Part shown: piece by piece, positions 57,649 through 64,000 of the stretch
Layout of the letters: each line of letters opens with the position of its first letter
Position numbering within the stretch: position 1 is the first letter of the stretch
Program-made: the position numbers and the translations under genes
Source of the DNA: Phycisphaeraceae bacterium
GTDB taxonomy: Bacteria; Planctomycetota; Phycisphaerae; Phycisphaerales; Phycisphaeraceae
NCBI GenBank assembly: GCA_028284155.1
Contig: JANQSF010000042.1
Coordinates: 1-64,000 of the forward strand
Direction of reading: 5' to 3'
Length of the DNA: 64,000 nt
The notes under the pieces: generated by a model
Told to the model about the DNA's origin: nothing
The model's input: the letters and a program-made list of their open reading frames with translations, nothing else
Databases searched by the model: none

Positions 57649-58572
57649 ATGGTTATGAAGCGATTCGCGTGGTTGTTGGGTTTGTTGGTCGTGGTGAGTG
57701 TCGCGCGGCAGAGCGACGCGAAGGTCTATCAACTCTACTACCTCGGCGGTCAGTCCAATATGGACGGGTACGGGCACGTCAAGGAGTTGCCGAAAGACTT
57801 GGCGAAGCCTGTCGAGGGTGTGATGATCTTCCACGGCAACACCGCGCCGGACGGCGTGGCGGTGAACGGGCGCGGCGGGTGGGTGACGCTTCGGCCGGGG
57901 CACGGGCGCGGGTGTGTGTGGGACGGCAAGGCGTACAAATACTCGGACCGTTTCGGCTGCGAGCTAACGTTCGCGCGTCGGCTGAAAGAGCTCAAGCCGG
58001 ACGCGAACATCGCGATCGTCAAGTACTCGCGTGGTGGCACGTCGATCGACATCGCCGCGGCGGGCAACTTCGGCTGCTGGGATCCGGACTTCGAGGGCGG
58101 CTCGGGGCTGGGCAAGGGCGTGAACCAGTACGACCACTTCCTGGCGACGTTGCGTCACGCGACGGCCGTGCGTGACATCGATGGAGACGGTGAAGACGAC
58201 ACGCTCGTGCCGGCCGGCATCTTGTGGATGCAGGGCGAGAGCGACGCGCGATTTACCGCTGAGATCGCCGGCAAGTACGAGGCGAATCTCAAGCGATTGA
58301 TCGACCTGATCCGCGCCGCGCTTCGGCAGGACGACGTGCCGGTGGTGGTTGGTCGTATCAGCGACTCGAATCACGGGGGCAAGAAGGTCTGGGTACACGG
58401 TGAGATCGTGCGCGCGGCGCAGGCGGCGTTCTGCAAGAAGGACGGCAGGGCGGCGCTGGTCACGTCGACCGACAAGTACGGCTACAGCGACCCGTGGCAT
58501 TACGACACTGCTGGTTACCTCGACATGGGTAAGCGGTTTGCCGAGGCGTTGGTCAAACTGCAGAGCGATTGA
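57649..58572 (+). CDS. Secreted SGNH-type carbohydrate esterase (sialate O-acetylesterase-like)
   Basis: The start at 57649 (MVMKRFAWLL) or 57655 is served by AGGAG at 57640. Signal peptide through RQSDA (about residue 24). The 307-residue enzyme has the blocks of the SASA/CE6-like family: YYLGGQSNMDGYG with nucleophile Ser36, VKYSRGGTSID, ILWMQGESDARF (block III, Gln-Gly-Glu) and DPWHYDTAGYLDMGKRFAEA with His284. Such enzymes remove acetyl groups from xylan, sialic acid or other sugars. An insert near residues 55-80 and another with DIDGDGEDD are noted. It is periplasmic and follows the cytochrome-WD40 gene after 49 bases. Confidence 0.87.
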   Translation: MVMKRFAWLLGLLVVVSVARQSDAKVYQLYYLGGQSNMDGYGHVKELPKDLAKPVEGVMIFHGNTAPDGVAVNGRGGWVTLRPGHGRGCVWDGKAYKYSDRFGCELTFARRLKELKPDANIAIVKYSRGGTSIDIAAAGNFGCWDPDFEGGSGLGKGVNQYDHFLATLRHATAVRDIDGDGEDDTLVPAGILWMQGESDARFTAEIAGKYEANLKRLIDLIRAALRQDDVPVVVGRISDSNHGGKKVWVHGEIVRAAQAAFCKKDGRAALVTSTDKYGYSDPWHYDTAGYLDMGKRFAEALVKLQSD

Positions 58573-58585
58573 CGGCCGGGAGGTC

Positions 58586-59356
58586 TCACCTGGCGTCGGC
58601 GCGCGACGTGGCCAGCCGTTGGCGGACAACCTCGGGCCAGAGCTTCTCGAACTCGGCCACCAGGTCGTCGAACGCTTTGCGCTCGGTGCGCTTGCGGGAC
58701 TGGTCGACGGCCGCGTCGCTGGTCCAGGCATTGGCTAGCTGCTCCGTGTTGGCGGTGGATTCGACCGAGCCGTAGATGTAGCCGGTGCGCACGTCGATGA
58801 GCAGGGCGGAAGCGGTTGTGTCCACTTTGGCAACCTGATTTGGCGACAGGCCGAGCGTGACGACACTGAGCGGCGCCAGCGCATCGCCGACGTCGTATTT
58901 GGTGTCGAAGGTGTAAAGCAGGAGCATGTCTGCCTGCATGCGCGCAGCCGCTTGGCGCAGGTCGTCCTGACTGCGGAGTTGCGCGGGCAGCAGCAGCCGG
59001 TTCAGCGGGGCGAGGCCGGCGACCTGCGGGAGTTGGGCGATGCGTTTGACGTGGTCGTCGGTTTCGACGTCGCGCACCGTGATCACGGTGAACGGGCCGT
59101 GGCCGTAGCAGTGCGGGCTGTAGTGGCGGTAGCCCGAGTCCTGCACGCGGACGAGCGCCAGGTGGGCGGGCAACTGCGCGGCGGGCTTACGCGTGAATGC
59201 CGCCTGGATCGGGTCGTAAGGCTGATCAGCGGCGGCGGCGATCTCCTGCAGGTCGGCAGCGCCGCCGGGGGTGACGTATCGCTTGGCGCAACCCGTTGCA
59301 AACAGGAGTGTGCAGACACAACAAGTCAAGACGAAAGGCGTGGCCCGCGTCAGCAT
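58586..59356 (-). CDS. Lipoprotein of unknown function
   Basis: The start is the ATG giving MLTRATPFVL, preceded by AAGGAG eight bases upstream; a longer TTG start has no such site. The lipobox LFATGC lies near residue 23, so the protein is probably anchored in a membrane. The 256-residue body includes AALRVQDSGYRHYSPHCYGH-like stretches, VRDVETDDHVKRIAQLPQVA, AARMQADMLLLYTFDTKYDV and ASALLIDVRTGYIYGSVEST. A pattern of this kind is seen in planctomycete lipoproteins that resemble outer-membrane assembly or curli-type accessory proteins, but I make no assignment. It is convergent with the SGNH esterase gene. Confidence 0.7.
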   Translation of the reverse strand: MLTRATPFVLTCCVCTLLFATGCAKRYVTPGGAADLQEIAAAADQPYDPIQAAFTRKPAAQLPAHLALVRVQDSGYRHYSPHCYGHGPFTVITVRDVETDDHVKRIAQLPQVAGLAPLNRLLLPAQLRSQDDLRQAAARMQADMLLLYTFDTKYDVGDALAPLSVVTLGLSPNQVAKVDTTASALLIDVRTGYIYGSVESTANTEQLANAWTSDAAVDQSRKRTERKAFDDLVAEFEKLWPEVVRQRLATSRADAR

Positions 59357-59465
59357 GGCGTGGTCTCCTTGGTTGGGATTGTTCAAGGAGTGCAGTGCGC
59401 GCGGCGCGTACGACGTTCATCGACGTTCTAAAAAAGTCGCGCGACGGGCGGTAGGTTGTGCTTGA

Positions 59466-60014
59466 TTACGGGCGCCGGTTGCGTCGGTCGCGCCGTTCCT
59501 GTTCGAGTTCAGCCATGCGCTTGGCGGTTTCGGGCAGGACGTGTGGCTTGACGTACAGGTTGTACTCGCGCTGTTTGTCTTGACCCGCGTTGGCGAGGTT
59601 GAAAGCCTTCCAGCACTTGGGGCAGAAGCCCGCGGGCTTGCCGCCGTTGTTGCCCTCGGGCGGGGTGCCGGGTGCGATCGTGCCGTCGGGCTTGGCGTGC
59701 ATCGCCGGGTTGATGTCGGGGAAGAGGTAGAGCGTGTCACCCTCTCGGCCGGGGCAATTGGGCGCGTGGCATTCGGCTGCGGGCCAAGCGGTTTCGCCGG
59801 TGCCTTCGTCGATAAAGATGTTGCGACTGGCGGGCGCTTCGATGCGCTTGTGCGTCTTGGCGGTCATGAACAGCTTGGGCAACTCACGCTGCTCGGTGAA
59901 CAGGTCGTCGCGCGAGCGCGGCTTGTCGTCTTCGCAGGCGATCGGCAGACAGATCAAGGCCACCGCTAACAGCTTGATCCCAAGCTTCGACCCGATCGAG
60001 AATTGACGCCGCAT
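59466..60014 (-). CDS. Exported small protein with two Cys pairs (zinc-ribbon-like)
   Basis: The start is the ATG giving MRRQFSIGSKL. The 182-residue product begins with an export signal (LLAVALICLPIAC, about residues 15-27; the Cys could be a lipid anchor, but the residue before is not ideal). The middle has ECHAPNCPGREGDTLYLF and GFCPKCWKAFNL, two Cys pairs 50 residues apart that could bind one metal. A charged helix (ETAKRMAELEQERRDRRNRR) ends it. I do not recognise the family. It starts seven bases after the pseudopilin-PA14 gene stop, so the two are expressed together. Confidence 0.65.
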   Translation of the reverse strand: MRRQFSIGSKLGIKLLAVALICLPIACEDDKPRSRDDLFTEQRELPKLFMTAKTHKRIEAPASRNIFIDEGTGETAWPAAECHAPNCPGREGDTLYLFPDINPAMHAKPDGTIAPGTPPEGNNGGKPAGFCPKCWKAFNLANAGQDKQREYNLYVKPHVLPETAKRMAELEQERRDRRNRRP

Positions 60015-60021
60015 GCACACC

Positions 60022-61107
60022 TCAACGCGGCCGAAGGTTTTCACAAGGGATCTCGCTCTGTTGGCCGTTCGGCCCGGTCCAGAGAATCGAGACGTGACTC
60101 GGACTGAAGGAAGGCGTCAGTTCGAGCAAGCGGACCTCGATGTCTACCCACTGATCGGCCGTCATCGAGACGGGAGCCGATGCCTGGTAGGTCGTCACAC
60201 CGACCACGCCTCCGGCGCTGCGGTGAATGACGGTCGCGCCGTCAATGATCAGCCAGGCTTCGTTGTCACAGGCGAGCCGGAAGACGTAGTCGCCGGTTTC
60301 GTCGGCCTTGATCGACCCACTCCACGTCGCGCTGCCGAACGACCCCGTGTCCCAGCCGCCGTCGTTCGTGCCGGCCAACGGGATATCCCAGTAGTCATAT
60401 CCAAAGAATGCGCCGCCGAATGGCATGTGCAGCGTGCCGTCAACACGTGTGCCGGTGTTGCCCGTCCAGTGGCCGGTGTAGTACCGCCCATTCAGGCCGC
60501 AGGGCGTTCGGCATGTTTCGTCGTCATTCGTGGGTTTCCAGAATTGGTTCAGCAGTTCGACGCTGGTGTACGGGTTGATCTCCTCCGGTTCGTACTGCGT
60601 CACGCTGCCGTCGTAGAACATGACGTTCATGACCGTGCCGAGGTGGCGGGGTGCGACGGAGTCTTCCCAGTCTTCAGTGGTGAATCCTTCGTAGTAAACG
60701 ATCTCTTCGAACGCGTCCATCAAGACGATCTTGTTCGAGTCGCCTTGGAGTTTGGGCACGCAAGGCCGAACGCCGTAGGAGATCTCGCCGTCTTCCTTGA
60801 CCTCGGGGCAGCGGTAGATCTGTGCGTGCGAACTGCCGAGGTACGTGCCCAGCCCGTGCAGCACCTGCGTCGAACTGGGCGTGCGTCGTTCCTGCTGCTT
60901 GTAGTTATGAAACGCCTGGCCGATCTCGCGCTGGTTGCTGGCGCACGTCGCCATCCGCCCGGCTGCGCGCGACATCGAAACCGAGCCGATCACCAAGCCG
61001 ATCAGCAGCATGATCACGCCGATGACCACGAGCATCTCGATCAGGCTGAACGCGGCGCGCGACGGGCCGGGGCGGGATCGAGGTTTTAGGCTGACTGCCT
61101 TGGGCAT
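60022..61107 (-). CDS. Pseudopilin with C-terminal PA14 domain
   Basis: The 361-residue product starts with a 19-residue leader and the prepilin signal AAFSLIEMLVVIGVIMLL; Ala19 replaces the usual Gly before the cut and Glu24 is the +5 acid. The hydrophobic helix and MATCASNQREIGQAFHNYKQ follow as in DUF1559-like pseudopilins. VAPRHLGTVMNVMFYDGSVT is an H-X9-DG motif (about residue 175). From about residue 203, GLNGRYYTGHWTGN, FGSATWSGSIKADETGDYVF, LACDNEAWLIIDGATVIH and SHVSILWTGPNG follow the PA14 beta-barrel pattern, a carbohydrate-binding or adhesive domain. A pilin stalk with a sugar-binding head is unusual. It is co-transcribed with the small Cys-pair protein. Confidence 0.82.
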   Translation of the reverse strand: MPKAVSLKPRSRPGPSRAAFSLIEMLVVIGVIMLLIGLVIGSVSMSRAAGRMATCASNQREIGQAFHNYKQQERRTPSSTQVLHGLGTYLGSSHAQIYRCPEVKEDGEISYGVRPCVPKLQGDSNKIVLMDAFEEIVYYEGFTTEDWEDSVAPRHLGTVMNVMFYDGSVTQYEPEEINPYTSVELLNQFWKPTNDDETCRTPCGLNGRYYTGHWTGNTGTRVDGTLHMPFGGAFFGYDYWDIPLAGTNDGGWDTGSFGSATWSGSIKADETGDYVFRLACDNEAWLIIDGATVIHRSAGGVVGVTTYQASAPVSMTADQWVDIEVRLLELTPSFSPSHVSILWTGPNGQQSEIPCENLRPR

Positions 61108-61502
61108 GACGTCCCCTCAATTGCGAAACGCGATGGGAGCCAAACGCCCCGGATGATCCGATCGGGGAAGTATACCGCGGTTCCGGGGTCGCATGCCGCG
61201 TCTATCACGCCCGTTGACGCATATTTGGCGAGCCGGCTGTCGTCGCCGGCCCCGATAACCGAAGGCGAAACGGTGGCTTGACCCGGATGGCTCCCCCTGC
61301 TCATCGAATCGAGTCGTCGTGAGATTCGAGTTGACGCCTCGACGTCGATTGGCTTCGGCGCATCGTCGGGCCGGTTGTGTCGGCTGTGCGGTTCATGCGG
61401 CGGGCGTTGGGTGTTACGGCTGGCGAGAGTGAATGCGAACCCCCATGTCTGGATCGACTCGGCACGATAAAGGACTTGAGAGGACGGAACGGAGCCGAGT
61501 CG
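61108..61502. other. Divergent promoter region, no gene recognised
   Basis: 395 bases between the pseudopilin-PA14 gene (-) and the thioredoxin-fold gene (+). The open frame from 61377 is an unlikely extension of the latter. Promoters for both must lie here, but no boxes are clear. Confidence 0.5.
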
Positions 61503-61976
61503 ATGAAACAGTCTATCCCACTGCTTGTCATGTCGATCCTTGGGTCGGCCACGCTTGTTTATCTGATTCGGTCGGCTGGCAACCCCGCGTTGATGGCGGA
61601 GGCGGCTGACAACGCGCCGGGTGAGGCCGGTGTATTCGATGTCATGCCCGACGGCCCGCTGGAAGAGTTGGGCGAGGCGGGGCGACACACCATTGTGCTG
61701 ATTACAGCCCGCTGGTGCCCGGGTTGCCGGCAGATGGAGAACTATCTGGGCCAACTGCTTGAGGTCCGCCCGGACATCGCGATCAAGCGGATCAACTTTG
61801 ACGAAGCCGGCGGCTGGGACCACGCTTCGCAACGGCTTGGCGTCAGCATCAAGGCGGTCCCGCACGTCACACTGATCGACCAGGCCGGCGTCGTCTTGGC
61901 GCAGGACGATGGTGAGAACCGACTCGGCGCCGAGATGTTGGCTGAATGGTTGGAAGATGAGTTGAACGATTGGTGA
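61503..61976 (+). CDS. Membrane-anchored thioredoxin-fold protein
   Basis: The start is the ATG giving MKQSIPLLVMS, preceded by GGAG about nine bases upstream. One N-terminal helix (about residues 4-23) anchors or exports the protein. The thioredoxin motif WCPGC (residues 71-75) follows the usual strand TIVLITARWCPGCRQMENYL, and AVPHVTLIDQAG carries the cis-Pro. The 157-residue length fits the thiol-disulfide group. Likely periplasmic, so it may act in cytochrome or Cys-rich protein maturation, which suits the many heme proteins here (inference). Confidence 0.85.
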   Translation: MKQSIPLLVMSILGSATLVYLIRSAGNPALMAEAADNAPGEAGVFDVMPDGPLEELGEAGRHTIVLITARWCPGCRQMENYLGQLLEVRPDIAIKRINFDEAGGWDHASQRLGVSIKAVPHVTLIDQAGVVLAQDDGENRLGAEMLAEWLEDELNDW

Positions 61977-61998
61977 GTCTGCGCGAACAAAGCACTTC

Positions 61999-62706
61999 TC
62001 AGTAGCCCGCGCCACCCGCGCTTTGACCTGTCACGATCGCGACGCCGGCCGAGCAACCGAGCCGGTCGGCTCCGGCGTCGATCATGCGCTGCGCGTCGTC
62101 GGCCGTGCGGATGCCGCCGGCCGCTTTGACGTAGATGCCCTGTGAATGCTTTTTCATCAGCCGCACCGCTTCGACGGTCGCGCCGCCGGCCGAATGAAAG
62201 CCCGTGCTCGTTTTGATGAAGTCGCAACCCGACTCGCGCACGGCCTGGCAGGCGGCGGCGATGCGGGCCTCGGCCTCGGCGTCGTCCACCTCCTGCATCA
62301 GGCAGGCCGACTCGACGATCACTTTGACGATCACCTGTGGGTTGGCGGCGCGTACCGCCTTGACGACCTCCATCAGTTCGTCCTTGATCGCCGCGACGTC
62401 TTTGCGGATGAGGTTCGGCAGATGGGCGACGACGTCGATCTCCTGCGCGCCGTCTTTGACCAGGCCGGTCGCCTCGATCGCCTTGTGCGTCGCCTTCATC
62501 GCGCCCAGCGGGAAGCCGGCGACCGCGCACGTCTTGACAGATGAGTTCGCCAGCGCCTTGGCGCAGTCGGCCACGAACACGCCGTTGACACAGACCGACG
62601 CGAAGCCGTATTCCTGAGCCTCGGAGACGAGCCGATGAATCTGTGGGCGTCGCGCCTCGGCCTTGAGATTGGTGTGGTCGATTTTGGAGGCGATGTTGTT
62701 GGACAT
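61999..62706 (-). CDS. deoC: Deoxyribose-phosphate aldolase
   Basis: The start is the ATG giving MSNNIASKIDH; the frame upstream has no protein character. DeoC cleaves 2-deoxyribose 5-phosphate to acetaldehyde and glyceraldehyde 3-phosphate in nucleoside breakdown. The 235-residue TIM-barrel has IDHTNLKAEARRPQI, ASVCVNGVFV, CAVAGFPLGA, EIDVVAHLPNL, KVIVESACL, the Schiff-base Lys165 in DFIKTSTGFHSAGGAT, and YVKAAGGIRTADDAQRM with Lys194. Complete and normal. Confidence 0.96.
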   Translation of the reverse strand: MSNNIASKIDHTNLKAEARRPQIHRLVSEAQEYGFASVCVNGVFVADCAKALANSSVKTCAVAGFPLGAMKATHKAIEATGLVKDGAQEIDVVAHLPNLIRKDVAAIKDELMEVVKAVRAANPQVIVKVIVESACLMQEVDDAEAEARIAAACQAVRESGCDFIKTSTGFHSAGGATVEAVRLMKKHSQGIYVKAAGGIRTADDAQRMIDAGADRLGCSAGVAIVTGQSAGGAGY

Positions 62707-62783
62707 GGTGAACTGCCGATCGTTGGGGTTGCAATGCGGGTCGCGGATCGTATGGGGCGAAACTTCATCTCGGGCCGCTGAAC

Positions 62784-62904
62784 AACCTCTCCCAATGGGA
62801 GAGGTCGGCGGCTTTGCCGCCGGGTGAGGGTTCGGCGCAACCGTGCCCCAGTTTAAAGCGGGTAGTTCACTGCGCAGAGCCCTCACCCCAAGGGAGAGGG
62901 GGCT
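62784..62904. repeat. CTCTCCC/GGGTGAGGG inverted repeat pair
   Basis: Left unit: ACCTCTCCCAATGGGAGAGG hairpin, GGCGGCTTTGCCGCC hairpin, GGGTGAGGG (62785-62830). Right unit: CCCTCACCCCAAGGGAGAGG (from 62880). The units share inverted CTCTCCC and GGTGAGGG words. The right unit lies inside the 3' end of the alpha/beta hydrolase gene. Confidence 0.75.
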
Positions 62905-63841
62905 TTTCAGAGCGCTCAACTGCTACCGGCCTTAGGGGTGTGTCGTTTGAAGCTGCCGCAGCGCGTTCGAAGAACGCGCGCAGCGCGGACTCATAATGGT
63001 GCGGGTCGTGTTCGTGCAGCCGACTGTGCCCCGCACCTTCGAAGGCGACCAACTCGCCGTGCGGCGCGTCGTCGGCAATCTGTCGGCCGTGCGCGTGCGG
63101 ACTGATCGCATCGTCCGTGCCGTGCAGCACGAGCAGTGGGCAGGCGACATGATCGAGGGGGATGGCTAGGTCGAACGCGGCAAAACCCTTGATCCAAAAT
63201 CGGAAGTGCGCCAGCGCCAGCGGGGCGAATGGCCAGGTCGGCGCTTCGCGGCGGCGGAGTTGGCCGCGCATCGGCGTGCCGAGTTGGAGGTACGGCGCTT
63301 CGGCGACGACGCCGACGATGCGTTTTGCCTCATCGCGCGCGGCCGCGTGCATCGAGATCACGCCGCCCATCGACGAGCCGTACAGCACGACGGGTGTATC
63401 GGCTTGATCCGTCGGTGTGACCTGTTCGATGACAGCCAACAGGTCGTCAACCTCGCGTGCGCCGAGGTCGCAGTTGCGGGCGGTCGAGTCGCCGTGCCCG
63501 CGCAGGTCGTAGAGCACGACTCGGGACGCGTGGGGCGTCAGCAACGGCGCACGGGCCAAGGAAACATACCGTCCGCTGGCCCAGCCGTGCGACACGACGA
63601 CGATCGGGCCGGCTGACTGTTCGCCCTCGATCAGCCAGGCGGGCGTGGTCGTTTCATCGGGCAGGCGGAGTGTCACGTCCTGCGCGTCCAGTTTCAATTC
63701 GCTCGGCTCGGCCGGGAATCCGCGCGCCAGCGCCGATGCCAGCGTGTGTCGTGGCGGTCGGCGGATCATGCGGATCAGCCAAAGCGTGCCGACGGCGATG
63801 ATGACCGCGGCGGCGGCGGCGAGCAGGACGAACAAACCCAT
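62867..63841 (-). CDS. Alpha/beta hydrolase, membrane-anchored
   Basis: The start is the ATG giving MGLFVLLAAAAAV, with one N-terminal helix (about residues 3-24). The 324-residue product has the oxyanion loop VVVSHGWASGRYVS, YDLRGHGDSTA, the nucleophile elbow LYGSSMGG with Ser147, LVLHGTDDAISP with the catalytic acid, and EGAGHSRLHEHD with the His. All three catalytic residues are present. It resembles planctomycete alpha/beta hydrolases of the CocE/serine-peptidase-like group; substrate unknown. Odd: the C-terminal EKPPLPWGEGSAQ is encoded by repeat DNA, so the natural end may be shorter. Divergent from the last gene. Confidence 0.88.
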   Translation of the reverse strand: MGLFVLLAAAAAVIIAVGTLWLIRMIRRPPRHTLASALARGFPAEPSELKLDAQDVTLRLPDETTTPAWLIEGEQSAGPIVVVSHGWASGRYVSLARAPLLTPHASRVVLYDLRGHGDSTARNCDLGAREVDDLLAVIEQVTPTDQADTPVVLYGSSMGGVISMHAAARDEAKRIVGVVAEAPYLQLGTPMRGQLRRREAPTWPFAPLALAHFRFWIKGFAAFDLAIPLDHVACPLLVLHGTDDAISPHAHGRQIADDAPHGELVAFEGAGHSRLHEHDPHHYESALRAFFERAAAASNDTPLRPVAVERSEKPPLPWGEGSAQ

Positions 63842-63883
63842 GCGGGGAATATAGGGGTTTGGGTGTGGTGGTGTGTTGTGAGC

Positions 63884-63905
63884 CGCGCTAAGCCGTAAGC
63901 GGCCG
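63884..63905 (+). repeat. Short palindromic repeat, copy 5
   Basis: CGCGCTAAGCCGTAAGCGGC, one base different from the core. It lies in the gap between the hydrolase and the last gene. Confidence 0.75.
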
Positions 63906-63950
63906 AGTCGTTTGCGAATCGAACATCGGCGATGGACAATCGGCAATGCC

Positions 63951-64000
63951 ATGATGACCGACCACGACCTGATGACCGAAGCGTTGGCTGAGGCGCGGCA
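63951..64000 (+). CDS. Start of a gene cut by the window end; possibly tRNA adenosine deaminase
   Basis: ATG at 63951 gives MMTDHDLMTEALAEAR before the window ends. This fits the N-terminal helix of TadA-type deaminases (charged, then x-M-x-x-A-L-x-x-A), but 16 residues are too few to be sure. The open frame is the only support. Confidence 0.35.
   Translation, partial: MMTDHDLMTEALAEAR

Overview
The window looks like chromosome from a Planctomycetota bacterium, probably class Phycisphaerae. The DNA is GC-rich. Family content typical of that phylum dominates: Tat-exported DUF1501 and DUF1552 proteins, DUF1549/DUF1553 and DUF1592/DUF1588/DUF1585 secreted c-type heme proteins, sulfatases, LamG proteins with a VPEP C-terminal anchor (PEP-CTERM), and several pseudopilins. 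The taxon is an inference from gene families. No rRNA or marker gene in the window proves it.

Layout. 1-9.7 kb is mostly housekeeping: a 5'-truncated FtsX-type permease, a HEAT-repeat protein, a pseudopilin, a methyltransferase, a DUF1877-like protein, then a possible operon of mqnD (menaquinone by the futalosine route), a membrane protein, a YggS-type PLP protein and an orphan histidine kinase. 9.8-18.1 kb, minus strand, holds two LamG/PEP-CTERM proteins, a pseudopilin, and a DUF1552 and a DUF1592-type heme protein that would normally be neighbours. 18.5-25.9 kb has ppc, an RTX-repeat protein carrying pseudopilin-type tail motifs, a tandem-ACT protein, a sugar-nucleotide epimerase, a small hypothetical gene and tRNA-Ser(CGA). 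25.9-34.6 kb is a minus-strand run of five genes: heme, DUF1501, heme, DUF1501, WD40. 34.9-41.3 kb has a tripartite tricarboxylate transporter in unusual form (substrate-binding protein fused to TctB, with TctA separate) interleaved with two sulfatases. 41.6-49.8 kb has a DUF1552/heme pair with a 4-base overlap, a divergent Gfo/Idh oxidoreductase and glycosidase-like pair, and a CpsB-type phosphatase. 50.0-58.6 kb has a DUF1501/heme pair, a tiny membrane gene, a cytochrome-WD40 protein and an SGNH esterase. 58.6-64 kb has a lipoprotein, a zinc-ribbon-like secreted protein, a pseudopilin with a PA14 domain, a thioredoxin-fold protein, deoC, an alpha/beta hydrolase and the start of a possible tadA.

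How it fits together. Five modules pair an exported DUF1501/DUF1552 protein with an exported heme protein. DUF1501 always goes with DUF1549/1553, and DUF1552 always goes with DUF1592-type. Two WD40 genes accompany them. Together with the sulfatases, glycosidase, esterase and oxidoreductase this suggests periplasmic degradation of sulfated or decorated polysaccharide, but no substrate can be read from the sequence.

The intergenic DNA is unusually rich in paired palindromes of at least four families. Some lie inside coding sequence, some supply stop codons, and two pairs flank genes that look inserted (a sulfatase and a tiny AT-richer membrane gene). These repeat-flanked genes, the RTX protein with an H-X9-DG end, the pseudopilin-PA14 fusion and the TctC-TctB fusion are the most unusual items. 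I saw no CRISPR array, integrase, transposase or phage gene.
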